In this document: piece by piece, positions 43,513-52,260 of the stretch
How positions within the stretch are numbered: position 1 is the stretch's first letter
Layout: each line of letters opens with the position of its first letter
Source: Streptomyces luomodiensis
GTDB lineage: Bacteria; Actinomycetota; Actinomycetes; Streptomycetales; Streptomycetaceae
Assembly: GCF_031679605.1 (NCBI RefSeq)
Contig: NZ_CP117522.1
Span: 9,114,001 to 9,178,000 of the forward strand
Reading direction: 5' to 3'
Length of the DNA stretch: 64,000 nucleotides
Notes under the pieces: generated by a model
What the model was told of the DNA's origin: nothing
Database searches by the model: none
The model's input: only the letters and a program-made list of their open reading frames with translations
Made by a program: the position numbers and the translations under genes

Positions 43513-46500
43513 TCAGCCGGCCGCGTAGACGTCCTCGACGTAGCGGCCCTCGGCCACCAGCGAGTCGAGCCACTCGGCGGCGGCCGCGGCGTCCGCACCG
43601 GGAGTGTGCTGGACGTAGATGGCCCGGAAGGCGTCGCGCACGCCCGGGGCCATCCGGCTGCCGTCGCCGCACACATAGACCTTGGCGCCGGCCCCGAGCA
43701 GCTCCCAGACCTCGTCGGCCTCGGCGGCGATCCGGTGCTGGACGAACCTCTGGCCGTCGACCGGGGCGTGGCTGAACGCCGGGCGCATCCGGACCGCGCC
43801 GGCCAGCTCGGCGGTGCGCAGTTCATCGGCGTGCAGATAGTCGGCGTCCGGGGCGTCGCAGCCGAAGTAGCAGAGCGCCGGGGCGAGTTTGGTGTCGTTC
43901 ACCGCGAGGGCGAGCCGGTCGGCGACGGTACCCCGGAAGGGAGCCAGGCCGGTGCCGGCCGAGACCATGATCAGCGGGGTCTCGGCGTCATGGCTGATCC
44001 GGAAGACCTCGCGGCACGGCTGTATCCGGGCGTACACGGTGTCGCCGGGGCGGACGGTGTGCAGATAGCCCGAACCCGTGCCGCGGAAGTCGCCCCGGCC
44101 CGAGCGCGCGGGCGCCTGGAGCAGGGAGACCATCAGGTCGACATGGTGCGGATCGTTCGCCGGTGAGGACGAGACCGAGTAGTGGCGCGGCCGGATCGGG
44201 GGCAGCAGCTCCAGCAGCACCGGCCAGGACAGGAACTCGCCCAGCGCGGGGTTGTCCTCGATCACGTCGAGCAGGGTGCGGTGGTCCGCGGCGAGCGCCT
44301 CGGCGTCCTCGGCCAGGGCCCGCAGCGCTGTCCGCTCGGGCGGGCAGGGGTTGAGCTCGGCCAGGACGGCCAGCTGCTCGGCGGTCGGGCGGTCCTGGAG
44401 TTCGACGTACCGGGTGAGCAGTTCGCGCACGGTCACCGGCCGGTCGACCGCGATGCCGTCGCGGCGCGGGCGGCTCGCGGAGATGTTGAGGACGGTGTCC
44501 AGGTCGGCGCGCAGGATCCGGGCGGCGCGTGTCACCAGGGCGGGGTCGTTCGCCGGGAGCACGGTGAAGTGGTCCGCGGTGCGGTACGTCATGCCCTCGG
44601 GCAGGGCCAGGCGGACGAGGCGCTTGGCGCGCGGGTGGTCCGGCCGGGTGAGGCCGCCGGTCTCGGTGACGGTCATCGGCGTCATGCCGTGGCGCTCCGC
44701 CAGTGCGTCCAGGGGACCGCCGGTGACCTCGGTGACCGTGTACGCCGGGGTGTCCGGCACCGCCTCGGGAGCGGCGCCGACCGTGCCGGGGTCGCCGTAC
44801 CGCTCAAGGACACGGGTGCGCAGCGCGGCGGTGAACGCCTTGACCGCGCCGCTCAGGTCCCCGGAGGCGTCGCCTTCGGCGCGCTCCAGCAGCCGGGTTC
44901 CGCCGAGAGCGGCGAGCCGGTCGTCGATGAGGGTGGGGATGTGCTGGTAGGTGGCGGACCAGTTGCGGTCGCCGACACCGAGGACGGCGTAGGTGACGCC
45001 GTCGGCGGCGCCGGGTTCGGCGGTCCTCAGCCACTGGACGAAGGCGGCCGCGTCGTCGGTGGCCTGGCCGTTGTACGAGGCGGCGGTGATCACCACCGGG
45101 CGGTCGGTGGGCAGGGCTCCGGCGTGGGCGTCGAGCGGGGCGACGGCGGTCTCGCAGCCGAGCGTGGCGGCGGTGTCCGCGAGCTGCGCGGCGAAGCCGC
45201 GGCAGGTGCCGTAGTTGGAGCCGTGCAGCAGGAGCATTCCGGTGCCCTGGTGCACCCGGGTGGGCAGGCCGCTGTCGTCGGCCGACGCCTCCTCATCGGG
45301 CGCCGCGGCGCCGACGGGCAGGGCGGCGCGGTTCGCCTCCCGGTCGGCCGCGGTGCGTGGGGCGAGTGTGAGGGTGAAGCCCTCGGGCTTGATGGTGAGC
45401 GTCTGCTTGAGGTGCAGCCGGTAGTCGGCGTGGTCCAGCAGCCGGTAGCGGTGGACCAGCATGCCCAGCAGCATGGTGGCCTCGTGCAGGGCGAACTGCC
45501 GCCCGATGCAGGCCCGTTCACCGGTGCCGAACGGCTTGAAGGCGTGCGGGGACCGCGCCGCCTCCGCCTCGGGGGCGAACCGGGAGGGGTCGAACAGCTC
45601 GGGGTTGTCGCCCCAGACCGGGTCCCGGTGCAGCATCGGGGTCAGCACCGCCGCCCACTGTCCGGCCCGCATCGGGATGCCGCCCAGCGTGGTGTCGTGG
45701 CGGGCCTGGCGGGTGAACCCCACGGCCGGCGGGAACAGCCGCAGCGTCTCGTTGAGCACCTGGTGGGTGTAGTGCAGGCGGCCGATGTCCTCAAACGTCG
45801 GCTCGGGGTCGGGGTCGTCGCCCCACAGTTCGTCCACCTCGCGCTGCACCAGCCGCAGCGCGGCCGGGTGCTTCACCAGGTTGTACAGGGCGAAGGACAG
45901 GGTGCCGGAGGTGGTCTCGTGGCCGGCGATCAGGAAGGTGATGACCTGGTCGCGGATGTTCGCCAGGTCCAGGGTGGTCCCGTCGGAGGGGTGGGTGGCG
46001 CCCAGCATCAGCCCCAGCAGGTCCTCGTGCTCGGGGGGTCGCGCGCCCGGCGCGGTACGCGCCGCGATGACCTCGTCGACCACCTCGGCCAGGAAGCCGG
46101 CGTCGGCGCGGAACGCCGCGTCGGTCTCCGTGTAGTCCACGCCCGGGGTACGGCTCTGCCTGGTCATCGCCCAGTACAGGCAGCGCACCAGGGAGTCGAC
46201 GAAGGGGTGCGGTTCGGTGCGGCTGAACGAGCCGAAGTCGAACCCGAAGCCGGCCAGACCGATGGTGTCCAGGGTCATCCGTGTCATGTCGTCGGGCACG
46301 TCGACCGGGGCGCCGGCGGCGGAGCGGCGGTCCCATGAGTCGATCAGACGGCGGGCGACACGCAGCATCACCGGGTGATAGGTGCGCATCGAGCCGAGGG
46401 CGAAGGCGGGCATCAGGATGTCGTGCGCCTTGGCCCAGTTGGGCTCGTCGCTGTACGCGGTGAACAGGCCGTCGTGGGCGAACTCGCGGACGTTCTCCAG

Positions 46501-46734
46501 GGACGGCCCGATGGACTTGGTGAAGCGCTTCTCGTCGGAGAGCTCGGTGACCAGATCCAGGCTGCTGATGAAGAGACTGTCCTGGCCCTGCCGACGCTGG
46601 ACGAAGGCCGGGCCGTGCTGCCGGGCCAGTTCCATGGTCTGGAGGACGGGTGTGTCCGTCGGGGCGTCGGAGACGTCGATGACGGGGATCTCGCCGTGGC
46701 TCTCGGACGGCGGGGGGAGAAGCGACGCGGGCAT
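43513..46734 (-). CDS. Self-sufficient cytochrome P450-reductase fusion, CYP102-like
   Basis: 1073 residues in one chain. The P450 domain (about 1-460) has the I-helix AGHETTSG (270-277), ExxR (329-332) and the heme-thiolate Cys409 in FGTGERACIG. A flavodoxin domain follows (about 492-640; HGSNYGTCRGFA, GVGDRNW), then an FAD/NADPH reductase domain (RPRHYSVSSSP, SAGTGLAPFRGT, VYVCGDGSRMAPGV). This is the CYP102 (P450 BM3) layout, which hydroxylates fatty acids or similar using NADPH. The ATG at 46734 gives the usual N-terminal length; an ATG 42 bp upstream is an alternative, and neither has a strong ribosome-binding site. It is divergent from a PAS-LuxR regulator. Confidence 0.93.
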   Translation of the reverse strand: MPASLLPPPSESHGEIPVIDVSDAPTDTPVLQTMELARQHGPAFVQRRQGQDSLFISSLDLVTELSDEKRFTKSIGPSLENVREFAHDGLFTAYSDEPNWAKAHDILMPAFALGSMRTYHPVMLRVARRLIDSWDRRSAAGAPVDVPDDMTRMTLDTIGLAGFGFDFGSFSRTEPHPFVDSLVRCLYWAMTRQSRTPGVDYTETDAAFRADAGFLAEVVDEVIAARTAPGARPPEHEDLLGLMLGATHPSDGTTLDLANIRDQVITFLIAGHETTSGTLSFALYNLVKHPAALRLVQREVDELWGDDPDPEPTFEDIGRLHYTHQVLNETLRLFPPAVGFTRQARHDTTLGGIPMRAGQWAAVLTPMLHRDPVWGDNPELFDPSRFAPEAEAARSPHAFKPFGTGERACIGRQFALHEATMLLGMLVHRYRLLDHADYRLHLKQTLTIKPEGFTLTLAPRTAADREANRAALPVGAAAPDEEASADDSGLPTRVHQGTGMLLLHGSNYGTCRGFAAQLADTAATLGCETAVAPLDAHAGALPTDRPVVITAASYNGQATDDAAAFVQWLRTAEPGAADGVTYAVLGVGDRNWSATYQHIPTLIDDRLAALGGTRLLERAEGDASGDLSGAVKAFTAALRTRVLERYGDPGTVGAAPEAVPDTPAYTVTEVTGGPLDALAERHGMTPMTVTETGGLTRPDHPRAKRLVRLALPEGMTYRTADHFTVLPANDPALVTRAARILRADLDTVLNISASRPRRDGIAVDRPVTVRELLTRYVELQDRPTAEQLAVLAELNPCPPERTALRALAEDAEALAADHRTLLDVIEDNPALGEFLSWPVLLELLPPIRPRHYSVSSSPANDPHHVDLMVSLLQAPARSGRGDFRGTGSGYLHTVRPGDTVYARIQPCREVFRISHDAETPLIMVSAGTGLAPFRGTVADRLALAVNDTKLAPALCYFGCDAPDADYLHADELRTAELAGAVRMRPAFSHAPVDGQRFVQHRIAAEADEVWELLGAGAKVYVCGDGSRMAPGVRDAFRAIYVQHTPGADAAAAAEWLDSLVAEGRYVEDVYAAG

Positions 46735-46862
46735 GCAGGCTAACCGCTTTCTGTGAATCGTGTTTCCTATGTGCATCGTGAGACACCGGAACCGGCCGAG
46801 ACGACGATCTCGGCGGCCTCCTCAACCCTCCCGCCACGCGAGCACAAGCGCTCCACACGGTG

Positions 46863-46878
46863 CTACATGATTGTGTAG
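46863..46878. promoter_or_regulatory. Inverted repeat between P450 and PAS-LuxR genes
   Basis: CTACA-N6-TGTAG (16 bp) lies in the 200-bp divergent region, 58 bp before the regulator gene. It may bind the LuxR-type regulator. The A/T-rich patch stands out from its GC-rich surroundings. Confidence 0.35.
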
Positions 46879-46935
46879 TGAACCGACCTGTGTCGGCCTT
46901 GCGACAGCACCCCCGATGCGCTACGAGGAGACCGT

Positions 46936-47652
46936 ATGGCGGAGGACCACGGCATGGACCTGGGAGCGAGCGGACCGCCGAGCGACTCCCCGGCGGCGGA
47001 CGCCTGGCGCCGGCAGGCGATCACCTGGCGCAACCGGGTCATGCTGCTGCTCGACCGGCTGCCGCTGCCGGTCGCCCTCTGCGACGCGGAGGGCGTCATC
47101 CTGCTGGCGAACCCGGCGATGGCCGCCGAGTGGGGCATGCTGTCGGGGCAGATGCGCGGGCGCAATGCCCTGGACTTCTTCCACCCACGCCGGACGACCC
47201 GGCTCCATCCGATCGGGGAAGCCGTCCGGCTGCGCCGCAGGTCCCGCTATCCGGTCGAAGTGACCTGGTCCACCGCGGCCGGCACCGAGCGGTACGGCGA
47301 GATGGACGTCGACCCGGTCAGTGACACCCCGGATGCCCCACCGGCCCTGCTGTTGCTGCTGCGGGTGCTGGGCGAACGGGCGCAGACCCCCGCTGAAAGC
47401 GTGGCCGAGGACCCGCGGGCGAGCGAGGTCGAGGCGCGGATCCTCGCCCTGGCGGCGGGCGGCGTCACGACCGCGCGGGTGGCCAAGACGGTCGGCCTGA
47501 CCGTGGACGGGGTCAACTACCACCTGGCGCGACTGTCCCGGCGCTGGGGTGTGCGGGGCAAGGCGGCGCTGGTGGCCCGCGCCTATGTCCTGGGCGTGCT
47601 CGATGCCGAGGCATGGCCACCGGCCGTAGCACACCGATCAGGGCCGGACTGA
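46936..47652 (+). CDS. PAS-sensor LuxR-type transcriptional regulator
   Basis: 238 residues. A PAS-like domain (about 35-130: LPLPVALCDAEGVILLANPAM) precedes a C-terminal LuxR-like helix-turn-helix (about 165-220: GVTTARVAKTVGLTVDGVNYHLARLSRRW). GAGGAG precedes the ATG. The domain order suits a regulator that senses a small ligand or redox cofactor. It is divergent from the P450 fusion gene and is its likely regulator. In Bacilli CYP102 genes are usually paired with TetR-type BM3R1, so this pairing is different. Confidence 0.78.
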   Translation: MAEDHGMDLGASGPPSDSPAADAWRRQAITWRNRVMLLLDRLPLPVALCDAEGVILLANPAMAAEWGMLSGQMRGRNALDFFHPRRTTRLHPIGEAVRLRRRSRYPVEVTWSTAAGTERYGEMDVDPVSDTPDAPPALLLLLRVLGERAQTPAESVAEDPRASEVEARILALAAGGVTTARVAKTVGLTVDGVNYHLARLSRRWGVRGKAALVARAYVLGVLDAEAWPPAVAHRSGPD

Positions 47653-47715
47653 AGCGATCAGGTAACGAGGCCCGATCACACCGATCGCACGATCACATCC
47701 GATCATGTCCGATCA
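47635..47715. promoter_or_regulatory. Cluster of CGATCA repeats before the DeoR/LacI hybrid gene
   Basis: CGATCA starts at 47635, 47655, 47673, 47690, 47700 and 47710, with CGATCG at 47682. Spacing is mostly 8-10 or 18-20 bp, close to one or two helical turns. The inverse motif TGATCG occurs twice before the ABC operon at 48978-48995. The cluster overlaps the end of the PAS-LuxR gene and the promoter region of the hybrid regulator. Confidence 0.6.
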
Positions 47716-47781
47716 GAAGGGATAGGGTGAGCTGACTGCCGTGCCTCACAAAGGGGCGTCGGGTTCGGAAGGGGCGGGACG

Positions 47782-48897
47782 ATGCCTTTGGCGGCCGAAC
47801 GCCAGGAGAGGATTCTCGCCGCGGTCCGCAAGCACGGCATGGTGCGGCTGTCGGACCTGGTGACCCAGCTGGGCGTCACGGCGGTCACTGTGCGCAGGGA
47901 CGTGACGCTGCTGGCCGACCGGGGTCTGGTGCAGCGGGTGCACGGGGGTATCGCGCTGCCGCACCGGGCACAGACCCAGCCGGCGCGGGAGGGCGTGCCC
48001 GGGGCCTACGGTCCGATGGCGACGCGCGCCTTGGTGGGCATGGTGGTGCCCTCGGTGGAGTACTACTGGCCCCCGGTCATCCAGGGGGCCCACGCCGCCG
48101 TGGCCGCGGCCGAGGGCCGGCTCGTCATGCGCGCCTCGCGCTGGGACGACCCGGCCGAGGACCGGCGGCAGATCAACGCCCTCCTGGAGCGGGGAGCGCA
48201 GGCGCTGCTCATCGCCCCGACCACGACCGGCGACACGGCCACGGAGCTGCTGCGCTGGATCGGATCGCTCACCGTGCCGGTGATCCTCGTCGAGCGCCGG
48301 CCCCCTCAGGAGCTGCTCACCCTCGCACTGGACGCCGCCATGACCGCCCACGCGCTCGGCGCCGGCCTGGCGGTGCGCCATTTCGTCACCCTGGGGCACA
48401 GCCGCATCGCGCTGATCACCACCCGTCAGAGCCCCACGAGCACGGCGCTGCGCACCGGCTGGCACGACGCGGTGGACACGCTGGGGCTTCCCTCGCACGA
48501 GGGCCTCGACATCGAGGTGCCGTCCTACGGGGCGCCGGGATGGGCGAAGGCGTACACCGGTGTGCTGAGGCGCAGCCGCGACCTCGGGGTACGGGCGTTG
48601 CTGGTGCACTCGGACCGCGAGGCCATCGGCCTGATCGAGCGCGCCCGCGACCAGGACATCAGCGTGCCGGGCGATCTGGCCATCGTGACCTACGACGACG
48701 AGATCGGGGCGGCCTCCGATCCGCCGCTGACCGCCGTGCGCCCCCAGAAGCACCGCATCGGCAGGATCGCCGCCGAACTCGCGCTGGCCAAGCTCGCCGA
48801 TGTCGGTGAGGAGTGGCCCGTCCACCGCGTCGAGCTCTGGCCGACCGTGGTGGTGCGGGAGTCCTGCGGCACCGTGCCGAGGCCGGAGGCGCCGTAG
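47782..48897 (+). CDS. DeoR-HTH / LacI-sensor hybrid transcriptional regulator
   Basis: 371 residues. The N-terminus (about 5-60: LAAERQERILAAVRKHG, VTAVTVRRDV, VQRVHGGI) is a DeoR-type winged helix. Residues about 80-360 form a LacI-type periplasmic-binding fold (MVVPSVEYYWPPVIQG, IAPTTTGD, ALLVHSDREAIGLIE, VTYDDEIG). This hybrid is found among actinobacterial sugar regulators. It precedes the ABC importer operon on the same strand. Repeated CGATCA/TGATCG motifs before both suggest autoregulation and control of the operon. Confidence 0.85.
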   Translation: MPLAAERQERILAAVRKHGMVRLSDLVTQLGVTAVTVRRDVTLLADRGLVQRVHGGIALPHRAQTQPAREGVPGAYGPMATRALVGMVVPSVEYYWPPVIQGAHAAVAAAEGRLVMRASRWDDPAEDRRQINALLERGAQALLIAPTTTGDTATELLRWIGSLTVPVILVERRPPQELLTLALDAAMTAHALGAGLAVRHFVTLGHSRIALITTRQSPTSTALRTGWHDAVDTLGLPSHEGLDIEVPSYGAPGWAKAYTGVLRRSRDLGVRALLVHSDREAIGLIERARDQDISVPGDLAIVTYDDEIGAASDPPLTAVRPQKHRIGRIAAELALAKLADVGEEWPVHRVELWPTVVVRESCGTVPRPEAP

Positions 48898-48977
48898 CGC
48901 CGACCGGAAGACGGCGTCTGACCAGGCATTTCAGTGTTTCCCTTCGCCTTGGTGCGCCTCGTCGGCCGTATCGCTCC

Positions 48978-48995
48978 TGATCGATTTTGATCGAT
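48978..48995 (+). promoter_or_regulatory. Two TGATCGAT repeats before the ABC operon
   Basis: TGATCGAT at 48978-48985 is repeated at 48988-48995, exactly 10 bp on. Each contains TGATCG, the inverse of the CGATCA motif found in a cluster before the hybrid regulator. Position is about 75 bp before the binding-protein gene, in an AT-rich patch. Confidence 0.6.
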
Positions 48996-49067
48996 ATAGT
49001 TCCGGCTCGTTGACCCAGAACTGTGCGGGGCGCTGAAGTGACCGGGTCACTCGCACAGGAGAGAGCA

Positions 49068-50447
49068 ATGATGCTTTCAACCAACACCGCCGGCGCGGAG
49101 GCGGAATCCGCGCCCTCGCCCTCGCCCCCGCCGTCGTCGTGCTCGCGGCGCACCGTGCTGCGCGCGTCAGCGGGCCTGGGGGCCGCGGCCGCGACCGCGG
49201 GGACGCTGTCCGGCTGCTCCTCGTCCTCGTCGAAAGCCACCACGGTCACGGTGTGGTCCTGGCTCACCGGCATGGACAAGTACGTCGCGGCGTTCAACAA
49301 GAAGCACACGGACATCCACGTCGAGCTGAGCGTGATCGCCGCCGGGCTCTCGGGCGGCTACGCCCAGCAGACCAACGCCATCCGCGCGCACAACGCCCCG
49401 GACATCCTGCACGTCGAATACCAGGGCCTGCCGCAGATCCTGACCAGCGGCGGCCTGCGGGAGCTCACCGACGACCTGGCGGACCTCGCGGGCGGCTACT
49501 CGGACGCCGCCTGGCAGGGCGTACGGCCCGACGGGCGCACCTGGGCGGTGCCCATGGACATCGCGCCGATGGTCTTCTACTACCGCAAGGACCTGTTCGA
49601 CCGGCACGCCATCGAACTGCCCCGCACCTGGGACGACTTCCGGCTCGCCGCGCGAGCGGTGCGCAAGGCCCGAGCCGACGCCCGGATCACCACCTTCCCG
49701 CTGAACGACGGATCGTTCTTCGCCGGCATGTGCTGGCAGGGCGGCGACCCCTGGTGGCAGGTGGAGGGCGACAGCTGGGCGGTGGACGTGGCCGGTGAGG
49801 GCACGCGCCGCACGGCCGAGTACTGGCAGGAGATGATCTCCTCCGGCCTCGTCAAGGCCGACCCCACCGGCAGCCAGGAGTGGATCTCGGCCATGCACAC
49901 CGGGCGGCTGTGGGGGCTGCTGGGCGCGTCGTGGAGCGTGGGCTCGCTCAACAAGTCCATCCCCGACGACAAGGGACGCTGGGCCGTCGCCACCATGCCC
50001 ACCTGGGACGGCGAGCCCGCCAACGGCATGCAGGGCGGCACCGCCTTCGGCATCTCCAAGGAGAGCGAGGTGGCGGACGCGGCACTGACCTTCCTGCGCT
50101 GGCTGAGCACCGACCCCGAAGTGGTGCGCATCGGCGCCACCTTCTCCTCGCCCTTCCCCGGCTACGAGCCCAGCCGCGAGGTCGCCCGCCGCGTCTACCG
50201 GGGCGGCTACTTCCTCGGCGAGCCCGTCTACGACGTTCTGGACCGGGCCGCCGCACAGGTACCGGAGTGGACCTGGGGCCCCAACGCCCTCGGTCTGTTC
50301 TCCACCGTCGCCAACGCCTTCGGCCCGGTGAGCTCGGGAGGCACCACCCTGCCGCGCGCCGTACGCGGCGTCCAGACCGAGGCGGTGTCCGGCATGCGGG
50401 CCCGAGGACTCTCCGTCATCAACGCGAGCGACAGGAGCCGGACATGA
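49068..50447 (+). CDS. ABC sugar transporter solute-binding lipoprotein
   Basis: 459 residues. The N-terminus carries a twin-arginine motif (SRRTVLR, Arg27-Arg28) and a lipobox LSGC with Cys50, so it is a Tat-exported lipoprotein anchored outside the membrane. The mature domain is a family 1 sugar-binding protein (TVTVWSWLTGMDKYVAAFN, VPMDIAPMVFYYRKDLFD). AGGAGAG lies upstream; the second of two adjacent ATGs is an alternative start. It feeds the two permeases encoded next. No ATPase gene is present, as is usual where a shared MsiK-like ATPase is used. The substrate is probably an oligosaccharide or uronate. Confidence 0.9.
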   Translation: MMLSTNTAGAEAESAPSPSPPPSSCSRRTVLRASAGLGAAAATAGTLSGCSSSSSKATTVTVWSWLTGMDKYVAAFNKKHTDIHVELSVIAAGLSGGYAQQTNAIRAHNAPDILHVEYQGLPQILTSGGLRELTDDLADLAGGYSDAAWQGVRPDGRTWAVPMDIAPMVFYYRKDLFDRHAIELPRTWDDFRLAARAVRKARADARITTFPLNDGSFFAGMCWQGGDPWWQVEGDSWAVDVAGEGTRRTAEYWQEMISSGLVKADPTGSQEWISAMHTGRLWGLLGASWSVGSLNKSIPDDKGRWAVATMPTWDGEPANGMQGGTAFGISKESEVADAALTFLRWLSTDPEVVRIGATFSSPFPGYEPSREVARRVYRGGYFLGEPVYDVLDRAAAQVPEWTWGPNALGLFSTVANAFGPVSSGGTTLPRAVRGVQTEAVSGMRARGLSVINASDRSRT

Positions 50448-51385
50448 GCGTTCTCACCCCCTCCCGTCCCACCGCGGAGAACGCCTTCGGCACCGGCGCC
50501 GCGGCCACGCACCGCCCCGCGCGCGGCGGCAGGAGGGGCGGCCTGCTGCTCGCGGCGCCGTTCGCCCTGCTGCTGACCGCCACCGTCCTGATACCCGTCG
50601 GCTACGCCATCTACCTGAGCCTGTTCACCGACCGTCTGACCGGCCTCGGATTCAGCGGCCCCGAGCAGGTCTTCGTCTGGCTGGAGAACTACGGCAACGT
50701 CCTCACCGACAAAGCGTTCCTCGACGGCGTCGGCCACGTGGCCCTGTTCTCCCTCATCCACATCCCGCTGATGCTCGGCGGCGCGCTCGTCCTCGCCCTG
50801 CTGCTGGACTCCGCCGTGGCCCGGCTGCGCGGCATGTGGACCCTCGCGGTATTCCTGCCCTACGCCGTGCCCGGTGTGATCGCCGGACTCATCTGGGCCT
50901 ATCTCTACAGCCCCACCATCGGCCCCCTCACCGACCTGCTGCCCTTCGACCCGCTGGGCAGCGACGGCGCCCTCGCCTCCATCGCCAACATGGCCACCTG
51001 GCAGTGGTGCGGCTACAACATGATCATCTTTCTGACGGCGCTCCGCTCCGTCCCCCGCGAGATCCTGGAGGCCGCGCGCGTGGACGGCGCGGGCCCCGTG
51101 CGCACGGCGCTGCGCATCAAGGTGCCCGTCATCCGCCCCACCCTCTTCGTGGCGCTCATCTTCACCGTCATCGGCTCCCTCCAGCTGTTCACCGAACCAC
51201 TGGTGCTGCACAACTTCACCGGATCGGTCACCACCAACTGGAGCCCGAGCCTGTACGTGTACGACTCGGCCTTCATCAACAACGAATACGGGCGCGCCGC
51301 GGCCGCCTCGATCATCCTCGCCCTGGTATCGGCCCTGCTCTCCGCGCTGGTGATGCGCCTGTCCACCAGGAGGTCGGCACGGTGA
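50444..51385 (+). CDS. ABC sugar permease, MalF-type
   Basis: 313 residues with about six transmembrane segments and the cytoplasmic EAA coupling loop EILEAARVDGAGPVRTALRIKVPVI. The N-terminal 30 residues are polar. The ATG overlaps the stop of the binding-protein gene by 4 bp, so they form one operon. It pairs with the next permease to form the channel of a carbohydrate-uptake-1 type importer. Confidence 0.92.
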   Translation: MSVLTPSRPTAENAFGTGAAATHRPARGGRRGGLLLAAPFALLLTATVLIPVGYAIYLSLFTDRLTGLGFSGPEQVFVWLENYGNVLTDKAFLDGVGHVALFSLIHIPLMLGGALVLALLLDSAVARLRGMWTLAVFLPYAVPGVIAGLIWAYLYSPTIGPLTDLLPFDPLGSDGALASIANMATWQWCGYNMIIFLTALRSVPREILEAARVDGAGPVRTALRIKVPVIRPTLFVALIFTVIGSLQLFTEPLVLHNFTGSVTTNWSPSLYVYDSAFINNEYGRAAAASIILALVSALLSALVMRLSTRRSAR

Positions 51386-52260
51386 AAAACGCCGCCCCGC
51401 CCCGCAACCGCCCCTCGCCCACCGCCTCGGTGTGGACCTCACGCGCCGCCGTCCATCTCGTCCTGCTGCTCGGCGCGCTCTACAGCGTGCTGCCGCTGAT
51501 CTGGCTGGTCACCTCGGCGACCAAGAACGTCCGCGACTTCTCCACCACCGGCGCCTTCGACCTCGGCGCCGTCCACCTCGGCGACAACCTGAAGGCACTC
51601 TTCGACGAGCAGGACGGCGTCTTCCTCTACTGGATCCGCAACTCCGTGCTGTACGCCCTGGTCGGCGCCCTCCTGGGCGCCCTGATCTGCGCGGCCTGCG
51701 GATACGCCATCGCCAAGCTGGACTTCCCCGGCCGCCGCACCCTGTTCGCCGTCACGCTCACCGGCGTCCTGGTGCCCACCACCGCGCTCGCCCTGCCGCT
51801 GTACCTGCTGGCCTCGCAGCTCCGCCTGGTGGACACCTTCTGGGCGGTGTTCCTGCCGGTACTCACCAACCCCTTCGGCGTATACCTCGCCCGCGCCTTC
51901 GCGGAGGCCTCGGTACCGGACGAGGTCCTGGAGGCGGCCCGGGTGGACGGCGCCGGCGAGCTGCGCACCTTCTTCACCATCGGCCTGCCCATGATGCGCA
52001 ACGGACTCATCACCATCGTGCTGTTCCAGTTCGTGGCCATCTGGAACAATTTCTTCCTGCCGCTGGTGATGCTCACCGACCCCAAGCTCTTCCCGATGAA
52101 CCTCGGCATCTTCCAATGGAGCACCCGTGTCTCACAGTTCCCCCAGTACAACCCCATGGTGATCACCGGCTCGCTGCTCGCCGTCATCCCCCTCGTCGCC
52201 GCCTTCGTGCTGCTGCAACGCCAGTGGCGCAGCGGACTCGCCGCAGGGAGCACCAAGTGA
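51382..52260 (+). CDS. ABC sugar permease, MalG-type
   Basis: 292 residues with about six transmembrane segments and the EAA loop EVLEAARVDGAGELRTFFTIGLPMM. It starts at GTG, with AGGAGG 8 bp upstream, and overlaps the end of the MalF-type gene by 4 bp. It completes the membrane domain of the importer. The next gene overlaps its stop, so all are cotranscribed. Confidence 0.92.
   Translation: MKNAAPPRNRPSPTASVWTSRAAVHLVLLLGALYSVLPLIWLVTSATKNVRDFSTTGAFDLGAVHLGDNLKALFDEQDGVFLYWIRNSVLYALVGALLGALICAACGYAIAKLDFPGRRTLFAVTLTGVLVPTTALALPLYLLASQLRLVDTFWAVFLPVLTNPFGVYLARAFAEASVPDEVLEAARVDGAGELRTFFTIGLPMMRNGLITIVLFQFVAIWNNFFLPLVMLTDPKLFPMNLGIFQWSTRVSQFPQYNPMVITGSLLAVIPLVAAFVLLQRQWRSGLAAGSTK

Noticed and set aside
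44182..46338. A 718-codon plus-strand frame within the P450 fusion gene
   Set aside because: Antisense shadow rich in Gly, Val, Gln and Arg, without domains. The P450, flavodoxin and reductase motifs lie on the minus strand.
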